Part shown: positions 12,229-24,522 of the stretch, in pieces | Layout of the letters: each line of letters begins with the position of its first letter | Numbering within the stretch: the stretch's first letter is position 1 | From: Chamaecrista fasciculata | Lineage: Eukaryota; Streptophyta; Magnoliopsida; Fabales; Fabaceae | Assembly (NCBI GenBank): GCA_003254925.1 | Contig: QANZ01008798.1 | Coordinates: 1 to 64,000, forward strand | Direction: 5' to 3' | DNA: 64,000 nt | Translations under genes and position numbers: made by a program | Notes under the pieces: model-generated | Database searches by the model: none | The model's input: only the letters and a program-made list of their open reading frames with translations | Told to the model about the DNA's origin: nothing

Positions 12229-12882
12229 CATAGTTGAAAAAACCGGACCGGACCGGCCGGTTCAACCGGATACCAGTCCAGTTCGGAAAAATTAAAAAAC
12301 CGGCTTGCAGTTGACCCGGTGTTGAACCGGGTTAAACCGCCCGAACCGGCCGGTTAAACCGAAAACTGGTTGACTCGGAAATATTTGAAAAAATTAAAAA
12401 TAAATAAATAAATAAATATTTGACACTTATTATATGTGATGGACATATGTTATGTTTAATTTTTACTTTAAATTTAAATTATTGTAATATATCAATATGT
12501 ATTTGATGAACCGTGAACCAGTTTGACCCGACAAATTTTGCAAAATTACATATTGACCTCAAAAAAATTGCTAAAAAGTACAAATTGGTCCCTGGATACA
12601 TATTATCTAGGGACTAAAATGAAATTTTTTTAAAAAAATTGGGGTCAATATGTAATTTTTACAAAATTTGTTATGGTTAAAATTGCAAAATAGCTCTAAA
12701 GGGTACCAACGTGTTTAATTTTAAGATATTTATGTGTATTTTGATGAATATGTATATTTGAAAATGTAATTTTTAAGTAAACCGGCTTAACCGGTTGAAC
12801 CAGTAACCCAGCGATTGAACCATTGAACCAGTGACCCGAGCCTTCCACCGATTCAATGACCAGTCCGATTTTTCGCACTATG
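12229..12882. mobile_element. hAT-type non-autonomous element
   Basis: The ends CATAGTTGAAAAAACCGG and (reverse complement of the right end) CATAGTGCGAAAAATCGG are inverted, and the subterminal regions are rich in CCGG/AACCGG blocks. Flanks CTTATAGG (12221-12228) and CTTACAGG (12883-12890) match at 7 of 8 bases, fitting the 8-bp TSD of hAT elements. The middle part (about 12543-12712) is closely related to 60173-60335, so a second repeat is embedded here. Confidence 0.82.
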
Positions 12883-13472
12883 CTTACAGGAGACCACCAC
12901 TTCTAGTGTCAGAGTTTTCAAGTTTTAACTTCAACATAACATGCGTCTCTCCCTTGTTTTTTTTTTTTTCTCTTTTTTGATGATGATTGTTTTTTATTTC
13001 ATTGCTTTTCATCAAGTGCTTTTGAAGTGTTGAATTAAGAGTACTTTTTTTTTTGAGTAAACATATAATTTAGTCATTGAAAAATTATCAAAGTGATAAT
13101 TTAGTCCTTAAAAAATTAAAATGATATACTATTTAAATATTTAGTTTATAAAAAAAACTAATAATTAAATTATATATTTTATTCTTTTAAAGATTGAGTT
13201 GTTGACAGAGTAATCTTTTAGCTAGGGATCAAATTGTATGTTTACTATTTCTTTTTTAAAGACAAAGTTTCCCTTTTATAAAAAAATATCTTAGACAAAA
13301 TACCATTTGATTTTTAATATTATATTATCTGCAGAATGACTTTTTGAATTTTAAGTGAAAAGGAAACCCTTTTCTCTTTTTTCCTTTAAAATAATACTTT
13401 AAGGCCATAACATGAAACTGTTTTTTATAATTAGTTGGCAACTTTATTTCGAAAGAAAATGCATAAAATAAA

Positions 13473-14000
13473 GGTCAAACACTTATTTTGGTCTGGAAAC
13501 TATGGGATAAGTTTCATTTTAGTATTAAACCTATTTTTTTGTTTTTTTTTGTTGTTTAAATTTTTACATTTGTTCCGTTTTGATCTTCAAAATATGATTT
13601 ATCTCGTTATTTCTAACTTATATATTTATAATAAATAATTTCTCTTTCATATTTATTATAATAAGTGAGTTAATAAAGAGAGCAAGAACTTTTTTCATTC
13701 CTAGTTACAAATTAGAAATAAATTAATGGTTAAATTTTATCTGCAATTTGTAATTAAGAATGAATTTTTCTTTCCTTATTAAGTCATTTATTAAGACACA
13801 TATGAGAGAGAATTGTGATATCTCAATTCTAAATTGTCCAAATTAAAAATAATAGCAGAAACTTGACAAATTAAAATCACATTTTAGAGACCAAAATGAA
13901 ATAAATGTGAAAGTTTGGAGACCAAAAGAAAATAAAATATAATTTTAGAACCAAAATAAAACTTATTCCATAGTTTGAAGACTGAAATGAACTTTTAACC
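13473..14000. mobile_element. MULE-type foldback, family GGTCAAA, copy E
   Basis: Perfect 9-bp TSD TAAAATAAA (13464-13472, 14001-14009). The ends GGTCAAACACTTATTTTGGTC and GACTGAAATGAACTTTTAACC are imperfect inverted copies. The interior carries the 'gagagagaat...aattaa' and 'caaattagaaataaat' inverted blocks typical of a hairpin. No coding capacity. Confidence 0.85.
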
Positions 14001-14088
14001 TAAAATAAAAAAAAGAGTAAAAAAGCTGCTTCTTCTTTTTCTTTAATTTTTTGAGTCATTTCCCAAAGTCCCTCCATTATTTTCTCTA

Positions 14089-14381
14089 GGCAAAAGTATT
14101 AATTTCGTCCTCAAACTTTACACCAACTGTCAATTTTGTCCCTAATCTTTTTTGCCGTCAATTTCATCCCCAATGTTTCACATTTTGGTCAATTTTATTA
14201 TTTGCTCTGACTTTAGCCAAATATTATCAACAGAATCTACGTTAATTTATTGAAAGAAGTTAGTCAAAGGATAAAATTGACTAAAATGTAAAACATTAGG
14301 GACGAAATTGACAACAAAAAAAGATTGAGGACGAAATTGTCAGTTGATATAAAATTTGGGGGCAAAATTAGTACTTTTACA
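14089..14381. mobile_element. MULE-type MITE, family GGCAAAA-ATTAAT, copy 2
   Basis: Foldback arms 'ggcaaaagtattaatttcgtcctcaaactttacacc' and its complement. Flanks TTTTCTCTA (14080-14088) and TTTTCTCTT (14382-14390) match at 8 of 9. Same family as 10555-10890. Confidence 0.78.
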
Positions 14382-14390
14382 TTTTCTCTT

Positions 14391-15458
14391 TTAATTCCCT
14401 TTCTCTTTAAATTAGGAAAATCAAACCAGTTTGATAATCATGGGTTTATATTACAACTTTAAAAAATTGTTCTTTGTTTTTACATCATTGATGATTTATT
14501 AAGAAAATGTGATTTCAAAACATAATGACATAATTTTTAAAATTAAAAAATAGTCTAAAAATATCATAGCTCAAAATATAACTATAATTGTCAAAATAAA
14601 ACTTAATTAGTTAGGTTTAACAAAAAGAATAAAATTAGACGAGAGATGGAAAGAGTTTGTGGAATAAAGTTTAATTAGCTAAGTTTAACGAGGGTAAATT
14701 AGTCATTTTAGGTGGACCAAAATAATCTCATCCCATGGGATTAGACTAATCCCACCCCCTAGGGTTGGATTAAGAAATAACTATTTTAGGAAATTATGCT
14801 ACTCTTGGGAATACAATATTCCCAGGATTAATTTTTTAATCTGCGTACCAAATGCAGAATTAGTTTATGCCGGAGATCCTAATCTTGAGACTATTTTTCA
14901 AAGTCTTAATTTTCGTTTAAAAAGAAAAAAAAAACCCTTTGATCTACTCTTTGAAGTGTTGAATTTAAACCATTTCTTTTTTTTTTTTTGAAAGTCACTG
15001 TCTTAATTTTTTTTTAATACCCTAAACAAAATGCCACTTGTTTTTTCTTGAAAAAAAAATTATTTGATTTCTTTTGTCTCCTTTTCTTTTTTTTGATAGA
15101 TTTGTCTCCTTATTTTGAAAGTCAAATTTATATTGTCAACATTAAGTTATATGAAACCGTGTTCTCAACAACAAACACATATTAAATAAAAATTAATGAT
15201 TAAATAAATAAATTAACTAGAATGAATAATTGAAAAAAAGAAAATAAAAACTACATGCATGTGTCCAAGTGTGTGTTGGTGTAAAAATTCACATTCGATT
15301 AAATCACATTTACAATCCAATAAATATTTGTATTGTTTAAAAAGTCCAATATTCATTATTTAGACTAATCTTTATAAACATAAATATTCAAAACAATTGA
15401 GATTTATAAAAATTGTATCAGATCACAAAGACTTAAATATATAATTAAGAGGTATTAA
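14391..15458. other. AT-rich intergenic DNA
   Basis: No gene or cleanly bounded element. The stretch 14700-14870 ('taatcccacccc', 'ccatgggattag', 'tcccaggatta') contains short inverted blocks and may be an old MITE, but its ends could not be fixed. Confidence 0.35.
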
Positions 15459-15826
15459 GGCTCCGTTTGGTACAACAACAAAGCCTTTTACATTGTAAAA
15501 GGGCACAAAGTCCAAGATTTTCATGTGTTTGGTATGGTAATTTGAGGGATGTAAAGTGGATTACAATGTAAAGGGCTTTACATTACATAGACCATTTTTC
15601 TTTACTTCACATTTCTGATGTAATCCAAGNCTGGTGGTGGTTGTGGGTTTGGCATTTTTGTCATTTTTTTCTATATCTATTTTACTTTCCCTCCCATACC
15701 TTTTTATACCAAACACCTTCATTTTTTACCTACTTTACATCCCCTCAGCTACTTTTCCTTTCCCTCACAATTTTTCCCTTGTAAAACCCTTTCCTTTACA
15801 TACATGCAATGTTACCAAACGGAGCC
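15459..15826. mobile_element. PIF/Harbinger-type MITE
   Basis: Ends GGCTCCGTTTGGTA and TACCAAACGGAGCC (with two bases of mismatch inside) are inverted repeats. TAA directly precedes (15456-15458) and follows (15827-15829), the 3-bp TSD expected for Tourist/PIF-Harbinger elements. Interior: 'tttacattgtaaa' blocks. One unknown base at 15630. Confidence 0.85.
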
Positions 15827-15999
15827 TAAGATTATTACTATAGAAATTATCAAAAAATATATATTATTACTATAGAAGATCAAAACAATTTATATTATTA
15901 GAAAATATTAACGTCAAATTATATATAAACACCTAAAAGCAGAACACATCTGGTCTTTGCCTGCCACGTGTCACTGTGCCTTAAATGTCATTAAAACTT

Positions 16000-16581
16000 G
16001 GCTTAAGTACACTTTTGGTCCCTTAACTTTCGCAAAGGTCTCAATTTGGTCCCCTAACTTTTTTTGTTGCAATTTTGGTCGCCTAACTTTCGCAAAGGTC
16101 TCAATTTGGTCCCTTAACTTTTTTTGTTGCAATTTTGGTTCTCTAACTTTTGAAAGCGTCTCACTGTTGGTCCCAAGTGAACTTTTTCCATCCATTATCT
16201 GCTGTTAGTGTCGATCTGGCAGGTTGAGTTGGCTGATGACATGACAAATATGGGTGAAGTGGATTAAAAAATGACCATTATGCGAAGATGTTTTCATGAC
16301 TTGGAAGAGCACTTGGGACCAATAGTGAGATGTTTTCAAGAGTTAGGGGACCAAAATTGCAACAAAAAAAGTTAGGAGACCAAATTGAGACCTTTGCGAA
16401 AGTTAGGGGACCAAATTGAGACCTTTGCGAAAGTTAAGGGACCAAAATTGCAACAAAAAAAAGTTAAGGGACCAAATTGAGACCTTTGTGAAAGTTAGGG
16501 GACCAAAATTGCAACAAAAAAAGTTAGGTGACCAAATTGAGATCTTTGCGAAAGTTAGGGGACCAAAATTGCACTTAAGCC
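16000..16581. mobile_element. Foldback element, family GGCTTAAGT, with expanded right arm
   Basis: Both ends read GGCTTAAGT-CA-TTTTGGTCC in inverted orientation, as in the element at 31929-33113. The arms are made of short units (aactttcgcaaaggtctcaatttggtcccc and aactttttttgttgcaattttggtc) repeated two to three times on the left and five or six times on the right, so the right arm has expanded. No matching TSD was found (TTAAAACTT versus AATTATAAA), so this may be a recombinant of two elements. Confidence 0.7.
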
Positions 16582-16584
16582 AAT

Positions 16585-16593
16585 TATAAATAA
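16585..16593 (+). promoter_or_regulatory. TATA box candidate for the small split gene
   Basis: TATAAATAA lies directly after the end of the foldback at 16581 and 42 bases before the ATG at 16635. The spacing leaves room for a short leader, and the ATG sits in a good plant context (CCATCCATGGCT). Confidence 0.4.
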
Positions 16594-16634
16594 CCCTAGT
16601 AGAAACAAGGAAGGAAGCTGTACAGTATCCATCC

Positions 16635-18471
16635 ATGGCTTCCTTGCAAAACTTCGTGAAATTGATTGCTGAATTTTGTGTAGGACTCGTAGGAGGGTCT
16701 CCGATGGAATTATGGGGTGCCGGCGTCTCATCTCTCTGCTCGTCCCTTTGCAACCACACATGTCTCTTCAATGATTACCACAACTTCAAATGGAATTAAA
16801 GCGGTGGGGTCTCACCTCCATACTTGACTTTCTGCTGTCTTAAGGCCTGTTTGGCAACAAGACATTTCAATCTCATCCCATTTTAATTCTAATCTCAACC
16901 TAAAATTAGATGAACAGTCCAGTTTGGGTGTTTGTGTGGCACATAATCTCATCTCAATCTCATCTTAATCCTCATCTCATCCAAATCATCATCCCATTTA
17001 TCATACATTTACTAATCTACCCCTATATACCTATATTTACCTACACTCTAATACAAATATAAAAAAGATAATTAGACAAAATAGTAATTTTACATACCCT
17101 CATTTATTACTTACACTTATAATTTTCTCTCTCTCCATCATTTCTTATTAATTTTTTTTTCTCTCCCTCTCACTCACTCACAAACACACACAAACTTTTC
17201 TCTCTCCTTTTCTCTCTATCTCTCACACACCCACCNACTATTTGTTGTTCTAAATTCGTGTCCAAATTCATCCGATGATTATGCGCTATGGATAATGGAG
17301 AAATAACGGTTATTTTTTTGTTGGGAAAATACACAAGTTTCCATGTGTTTGTTATTTTTCTGGTTCGAATCATGGGTAGCAAAAAAATTGCAATGTTGTT
17401 TTGTTGGGAAATTACAAAGTTATGGACCAAATTGTACATTTACAATCATTTCCATATTACTTGCATTCTGGTCCCACGATATTGTTTGTTATTTTTTGCA
17501 CCTTGCAAATAAAAAATATACCCGATTGTTGACGGTACAAGCTTTGTTCGAGCCCCGAGTACAGATATTAGGGACCGATTCTTTGGACCGATACAATGTT
17601 ATGGACCAAATTTTATGTTTACAATACTTTTCATGTTATTTGCATTCTAGTCCCCAAAATATTACTTATTATTTTCTTTATATTCAAATTCATAAATGTG
17701 CCCCATTATTCATGGCTGGGATTCTCTACGAGCTTTGAATTATCACTCACACATGTTAGGGATTGATTAATTGGCCGGATACAAATTTATGGACCAAATT
17801 GCATTCTCAAAAGAATTTTAATGTTATTTTCATTTTGCCCCATAATCTCATCCAATAGGATGGACCAAAATCCATCATCCTATAGGATTGAGAAATCACG
17901 CTTTCCAAGAGCATCTCATCCAAATATCATCCCAATCAAACCCCAGTCAAACCCCACCCAAATACCTATATCTCATCTCAATCTCAATCTCAACATCATT
18001 ATTTCATACCATTTCTACCCCTATACAAAATAAATAAATCCAACAAGCTATTTCACCTGACCACAATCATTACATACCCTTTTATATAATTTCACACCCT
18101 ATTATACATCATTTTCTCTCAAACCATCCAAACACCACTACATAATCTCATCTCATCCTAATTTCAACATCATCTCATCTCATCTCATCTCATAAGTTGA
18201 GATTGGATTGGAATTTTTGCTCCCAAACAGGCCCTTAGATTTCTTATTTTCAGACTCAGATGTTGAGTTTCGGGATGGTACTTCTCTTATGTCTAAGGAT
18301 TTAAAACGCTTCTTTGAATCAACCAGAGAGTTCTTTGAGATGTTTGAAGGGAGAGGACATAAAATTGAACACATTTTAAGAGTGATTTGCTGGTTTGGGA
18401 CTAGCCCTGTTGTGCGTTATATGCCGACTCTTGTATATTTTGTCATTCTCGCATTTCTTTTCTTTCGCTGA
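16635..18471 (+). CDS. Unrecognised small gene, intron split by a Harbinger-type element (tentative)
   Basis: An ATG at 16635 opens 54 codons (MASLQNFVKLIAEFCVGLVG..., stop at 16797-16799) after a TATA-like box. Downstream, 18254-18471 is open after a good acceptor (TTATTTTCAG) and reads SDVEFRDGTSLMSKDLKRFF, a further acidic/aromatic stretch, then a hydrophobic tail LVYFVILAFLFFR. The element 16843-18234 lies between the two blocks; without it they would be only about 400 bases apart. I suggest two exons of one small gene with the element in the intron, the first exon ending at an undetermined GT before the stop. I do not recognise the family. It could also be two unrelated chance frames. 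Confidence 0.35.
16843..18234. mobile_element. PIF/Harbinger-type non-autonomous element (1.4 kb)
   Basis: Ends AGGCCTGTTTGGCAAC and (reverse complement of the right end) GGGCCTGTTTGGGAGC are inverted, and TTA occurs directly outside both (16840-16842, 18235-18237). Subterminal DNA is rich in 'aatctcatctcatcc' on both sides. The interior has degenerate repeats of 'ttatggaccaaattgtacatttacaat'. No transposase frame is present. One unknown base at 17236. Confidence 0.8.
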
Positions 18472-19123
18472 TATATATATATATATTTACTTTGGAATTA
18501 CATTGTTGCTGCTTGCTGGATCTCTCCGCTTTTTTTTTTTTTTTTTTTGGGAAGAAGGAGAAGCACACCGACTATTCACCTTTGACCTTTCGCATTTTTA
18601 GCCATGATTTTTTATGGTTAAAGCCTCCCACATAACCACTCAACGCAAACTAATAGCAACGCAAACTAATAGCAGAAAATGAATCAGAGTGGTAGAGTAT
18701 TCATCAGAAATCAATTTGTATTGATAGCGATTTTTTTAATGCAGTTCAATTTAATTGAAAACTTCCTGCGTTAGAATAATTAACAACTCTTATGGAAGTA
18801 ATAATGCTTGAAAATTCCATAATATGATAATTCAATTCCATCATATGATAGAAATCTCGTGAGAGTATTTGATGATATTGTTTCAGTTATACTTCCATCA
18901 CTTCTTTCGGCATAAATACTGCGCACAGATGAGAGAATCCCCTATCAAATATTGGAAAGGATTTTGATAGGGGACTCTCTCATTTGTGTCTTGAGGATTT
19001 TGATAGGGGATTCAAATTTTTGAACCCAAATCAACCCGTTAGTTCAATTCAAACTAACCAAATTAGTAGGTTGGGTTTGTTTTGGCGGATTAACCCAACC
19101 CAATGAACATCTCTAGCTATATC
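18472..19123. other. Intergenic DNA with a truncated hAT-like MITE end
   Basis: A (TA) tract at 18470-18486 and a T run at 18531-18548. The stretch 19020-19115 ('aaatcaacccgttag...taacccaacccaatgaacatctcta') resembles the CCCAACCC-rich end of hAT MITEs, but its partner end is not visible. 'gattttgataggggattc'-like phrases occur three times around 18940-19015. Confidence 0.4.
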
Positions 19124-20555
19124 TGATCTGACCATATTTCATCATATATTTTAGAGACATTTTAGGGCATTTTATATTCATTTGGGATTCATTTGCATGC
19201 CTTTATGTCCTTTTATGATGAAATATGATGCCTTGAGGTTTGATGATTATTTGGACTATTTTGTGATTAATTGAGTGGTTTTCTCGGGTTTAATCTTTAT
19301 TACTTGATTGATCCTCTTTATCCAGAGAATTCACTTAGTTTCTCGATGTTCTTGATAGGTTTTAATGAAGTCCAAAGTGCTTCATTGCTTCGAGGAAGGC
19401 TCAAGGATGTTTGGAGACGAGTCAGGGACCAAACTGAAAACGAATTCAAGTTGCTGAAAAAACCGCCGCCGGAACCGCCGCCATGCATAGCCGCGGCGGG
19501 TCCGCGGCTGGTTTCTCTGGAAAACCCGCCGCCGGAACCGCCGCTATGCACAGCGGCGGCGGGTCCGCGGCGGGTTCGCGATAATTTGTTATTAAGCAAG
19601 CCCAGGCCCGATTTGGATGATTCAGACCTAAATTTTTATGGGATGAGCCGAAAATAACATATATGAGAGGTTTTTAGGTCATTTAAAGGAGGAGGAACCC
19701 TAGAGACACACTTTACACCATCTCCTTCATCCCCTCTTTTCTTCCACCTTCATCCATGGCTATTTTGGAGGCTAGGAGGCTTGTTGAAGCCGAATCTCTC
19801 TCCATGAGCAGCTAGATTCCACACCCATAAGAGGATTGGAGGAGGCCCGAGCTTGGTTCTACACTTAGGGAGTTTTACTTTACTCTTTTCATCGTTTTAT
19901 ATTAGGGTTTGAGTTTTTCTTGGTTAGAGAACTTGTAATTCTGATATTGATTATGAATTTGAGATTGGATTTTGGATTCTGATATGTATTGATTATTCTT
20001 GTCTTGATTATGATCCGTTCGGATACGTTGTAGTTGGTTTGACTAATAATTGGGATAAGTTTCTCTTTGATAACTTAGTCTGAGTTATAGAGTTGCCTGA
20101 ATTCTTGATTTTATCTCGCCATTAGCTTCATTGAAGTGATTATCTTGGTTATGTTTATAATTGAGTTAATTGCTATGTTTAACGGTAGTGGACAACTTTA
20201 GTAAATGGTTTGTGAAGTAATTACTCCGATCTTTATAAGCTAGGAAGGCCGAATTCAATTCCTCTGTTGGGTGTTTCCATCAATAAGTGTCGTCTTATCT
20301 ATCTTTATCGCTTTTGTTTCTCTTTTGCTTATTAATCAAAAACCCCAAAAATATTATTGCTTTATTTAATTATTGTTTTAGGTCTTAGACAAACAATCAA
20401 AGAACAAATTTTCCTTGCTTTCACCCGATTGGTAATAATTTGGTATCGTTTGCAATTAAACTTTGCACAAAAGTTCCTTGAGAGATCGACTCGGATTGCA
20501 CCACTATAGTGCATTTTATTCCGGTATTTTGGCCACCTAGCGACGGGTGCGGTCA
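19124..20555 (+). mobile_element. Solo LTR 1 (1.43 kb)
   Basis: Begins TGATCTGACC and ends GTGCGGTCA, with a perfect 5-bp TSD ATATC (19119-19123, 20556-20560). The last 80 bases (TTCCTTGAGAGATCGACTC... to ...CGACGGGTGCGGTCA) have the layout of LTR ends of large Gypsy-type or derivative elements. There is only one LTR and no internal region, so it is a solo LTR left by recombination. It is inserted in the remains of MULE copy B. A GC-rich island sits inside at 19461-19585. Confidence 0.85.
19463..19588 (+). repeat. GC-rich 63-bp tandem duplication inside solo LTR 1
   Basis: The unit beginning CCGCCGCCGGAACCGCCG occurs at 19463 and again at 19526 (period 63, a multiple of 3). Each unit is itself a near palindrome (CCGCCGCCGG... 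/ ...GCGGCGGGTCCGCGG), so it can form strong hairpins. The surrounding DNA is AT-rich. Confidence 0.85.
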
Positions 20556-20730
20556 ATATCTCTTTCGTTTCAAATCCAAATACAATTAAATCAAAGTTAC
20601 AAGTTAAATTTGATGAATTCTTTCTTTACTTAGTTAGAGTCATCGACAAAAGAGGTCAAATGAGACATGAAATCAAACCCGAAAAGGGGTCATTTGTTTA
20701 ATGAATTTGGTCATATCTCTCCCTCGTTTC

Positions 20731-23700
20731 TGTTGGGGATTTCTCACGATAATTTCGAGTCGTGTCTCTAGGACATTGTCCTCAAGAGATATTCTGGTAT
20801 ATATTCCATTGATTAGAAACTGACACTCTCACAAGATTAAACGAAATCTTCTTCAATGTCACACAAAGAGGGATACAGAATAGCAGAAAGAAATTGAGAC
20901 TCTGATACAAAAGGGAAAGAAAGAGGCTGCTCACATTTTTGGAAACTAGGGTTCTCATGTATATATATAAGGTCTAATAAAATATTTATTTAATTATAAT
21001 AATTAATAAAATATTTATTAATTATAATAATTAATAAAATAATATACCAAAAATAACCTTAACCCTCATATCTCTTTTGTACAGGTAATGTGGGTTTATT
21101 TTACACATCCAATATTAGACTTAGGTCCAACAATCCCCCACATGTGTAAAATAAAGGACCACATTTCTCATGAGTCTCACTCATGGGCATAATAATTGTA
21201 TCTAGTGTCTTTCCGACTATGAACTAGACCTAGACCAATAACACATAGTACACAGAGTAGTCAGTGAAGTCTGCTTCTATGAACCAACTACTCTTGTTCT
21301 ATACTAGAGGCATTAAGAGTGAGATTATACCCCCACATTTATGCTATTAACGACGTTTTTGCGTGTTACAATGGCTGTGCGCGTGCCTGTTTCATAATGA
21401 ATGCTCTAGAGATTTTGCCAGAATCTCATAGGAGCGGCCTCAGTCCACACTCATCGAGGTGATTTCATTAAAGTGTATCTGCACTTATACACGATCCCGT
21501 AGGAATATGAAATCATTAAGTACCTATGTACAACCTCACCAAAAAATGCAGTATAGCACTATCACACACCATAGGAAGGGATATATTAATTTTAGTGCTA
21601 CCAGAATTAACAGATGACTTGTTCTTCCTATTGAACCTTATTCATGGGATCACCAATCACAAAGGTTGGGTTGCTATCGTGGTTAATTTCAAGTTGGCCT
21701 AAATCCCATTCCCCTCGATGTTTCAGAAATTTGTTTCCTCTCAAGAGGCTTCGTTAACGGATCCGCAAGATTCACACTTGATTTTACATAATCAATTGAG
21801 ATTACACCATTTTTTAGCAGTTGCCTCATAATATTATGTTTCAATTGAATATGTCTGCTTTTGCCATTAAAGGACTTATTTTTAGCCGTAGCTATCGCTG
21901 ATTGGCTATCACAGTGTAATGAAATGGATGAAGTTGGTTTGTCACCTAATGGAATATTTGCCAAGAAGTTTTTCAACCACTCAGCCTCAGTTCCAGCCAA
22001 CTCCAAAGCAACAAACTCAAAATCCTTTAAGGATTTAGTTATAATGCTTTGCTTGCCTGACGTCTATGTGACAACACCACCACCAAACATAAACACATAG
22101 CCACTAGTGGATTTTGTTTCATCTGAATCTGAAATCCAGTATCATCACTGTATCCTTCTAATACAGCGAAAAATCCACTATACAATATACCATAGTTTAT
22201 GGTACCTCTCAAATATCTTAATCTTATCAAGGCCTCCCAACGTTCACTGTTTGGACAATGAGTATATCTGCACAATATGCACACAACATAAGCTATGTTA
22301 GGCATCGTATAATTAATTAAATGCAACAGACTCTCAATAATCTGTGCATATTTAGATTGAACCACAAGATCTCCTCTATTTTTCTTTAATTACACACTAG
22401 AATCATAAGGAGTACTCACAGAAGATCTATCATATTGTTCAAACTTTCTCAGAATCTTCTCAATATAAAGTTCTTGAGAAAGTAAGATACAATTTCCATT
22501 CCTTATGATTTTAACACCAAAAATCAGTTTTGCTTCACCCATATCTTTCATATTAAAATTAGAAGCAAGAAAAGATTTTGTTTCAAGTATAATACACATA
22601 CTTGTACCACAAACCAGCATGTCATCCACATACAAGCATATAATAACATAATCATCATTTACAACTTTAGTGTAAACACATATTTCAACTTCAACAGAAG
22701 AGAAAATACCACTTAACAAAACTTGATCAAGTTTCTCATGCCATTGTTTGGGTGCTTGTTTTAAACCATACAATTACTTCGCCAATTTACATACTTTATT
22801 CTCTTGACCAAGAACAATAAACCCTTCAGGTTGTATCAAATCAATTACTTCATCTAAATCACCATTTAGATAAAACATTTTTCACATCCATTTAATGAAT
22901 AAAAAGATTGTGAATTGGTGCTAAAGCAATCAAAATTCGCACAGAAAAAATTCGGGTCACAAGAGAAAAAGTATCAAAATAATCAAAATTTTCTTTTGTA
23001 TATAGCCTTTAGCTACCAACCTCACTTTATATTTATCTATAAAACCATAGGAAAAAATTTCTTTTTAAAAACTCATTTACAACCAATTGGTTTTGCTCCC
23101 TGAAGCAAATCAACTAATATCCATGTTTTATTCTTATTTAAAGAACCAATATTTGCTTTCAAAGCTTCTTCCCATTTATCAACATCATGAGAAGAAACAA
23201 CTTCATAAAAATTTCTAGGCTCATCTTCAACTAGAAAAGTATGAAAGTCATCTCCAAAAGATCTTCTTTTCTATCTCTTTTGCTTCTTCTCAAATTTTCA
23301 TTCAAATCATCATTTTCTAAAATGGAAGACGAAGCATAAGAGGTCTCAGTATTTCTAGGAATATGCTCAACTTTCAAAGGAAAAATATTTTCAACAAATT
23401 TTTGCATCCTTTATCTCAATAATTGTGTTTTGATTTAAAACACCACTTCTTAAAATTAAGAATCTATATGCAGCACCATTTTGAGCATAACCAATAAAAT
23501 CACACAAAAGCAGTTTTAGAACCCAATTTTCACTTCAGATTGTTGGGGATTTCTCATGATAATTTCGAGTCGCATCTCTAGGACACTATCCTGAAGAGAT
23601 ATTCCAGTATCCCATTGATTAGAAATCGACACTCTCACATGATTAAACGAAATCTTCCTCAATGTCACACAAAGAGGGATACAGAATAGCAGAAAGAAAT

Positions 23701-23937
23701 TGAGACTCTGATACAAAAGGGAAAGAGAGAGGTTGCTCACATTTTTGGAAACTAGGGTTCTCATGTATATATAAAAGGTCTAATAAAATATTTATTTAAT
23801 TATAAAAATTAATAAAATATTTACTAATTATAATAATTAATAAAATAATATATCAAAAATAACCTGAACCCTCATATTTCTTTTGTACAGGCAATGTGGT
23901 TTATTTTACACATCCAATATTAGACTTAGGTCAAATA
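20731..23937 (-). mobile_element. Copia LTR retrotransposon, internally deleted, minus strand
   Basis: Two LTRs of about 400 bp (20731-21132 and 23541-23937) both start TGTTGGGGATTTCTCA and are about 93 percent alike by eye; the right one ends with two changes (GGTCAAATA for GGTCCAACA). A perfect 5-bp TSD GTTTC (20726-20730, 23938-23942) delimits the element. AATCCCCCACATGTG at 21133 on plus is the complement of a polypurine tract next to the 3-prime LTR. The element is only 3.2 kb: gag, protease and most of integrase are gone. Confidence 0.92.
21689..23520 (-). pseudogene. Copia pol remnant (end of integrase, reverse transcriptase, RNase H)
   Basis: Minus-strand frames give, in order, an integrase-tail/linker (NAAYRFLILR-like then RRSKR), the RT start (NKTWILVDLLQGAKPIGCK, 23160-23060), the YGLKQAPKQWHEKLD and CLYVDDML motifs (22773-22390), and the Ty1/Copia RNase H (LHCDSQSAIA, KSRHIQLKHN, 22006-21689). 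Several stops and frame changes separate the blocks, so no working polyprotein is made. The YVDD catalytic motif is intact. Sequence directly upstream of the integrase remnant is the LTR itself, showing the deletion. Confidence 0.88.
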
Positions 23938-24522
23938 GTTTCAAGTCTGAATACAACAAAATCAGAGTTACAAATTACTCTTGACGATTTCTTTCTCTAT
24001 TAAGTTGGAGTCGTTGACAAATGAGGTCAAATAGTATTTCGAAAGTGAATTAGGTCAAAGCATCAATATTAACTTTGAGAATACTATTTGACCTCGTTTG
24101 TCAATGGTCTCAACTAGACAAAGAAAAAACTCGTGAAGAGTAACTTATGGCTCTGATTTTGTTGCCTTTAGGCTTGAAATACGAAAGAGATATGACAAAA
24201 TTCATGAAACAAGCGGTCCTTTTTTGGCTCACTAGATATGGTCATATCTTTCTCATTTCAAATTCAATGACGAGTCAGGATTTACATGTTGTTTTTAACG
24301 AGTCTTCTCTTTATATTGCTGACAAATGATGTCAAATCGAGTTCCGATAGTAGGTCGTTTGTCTTACAATCAAACAAGTGAAGTTGGACATATATATCTC
24401 ATTTCAAGTTCGAATTTGACGATTTCATAACTATGTGTGGACTCTTAAAAGAGATTTTTCTTTGCCCAATTGATACGATAAGCAAATGAGTTAAGTTCGA
24501 GACTAAAAGTGAAAACTCTTTT

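Noticed and set aside
16320..16581. Regularly spaced repeats, CRISPR-like at first sight
   Set aside because: The units are inverted copies of the left arm of a plant foldback element, with no unique spacers.
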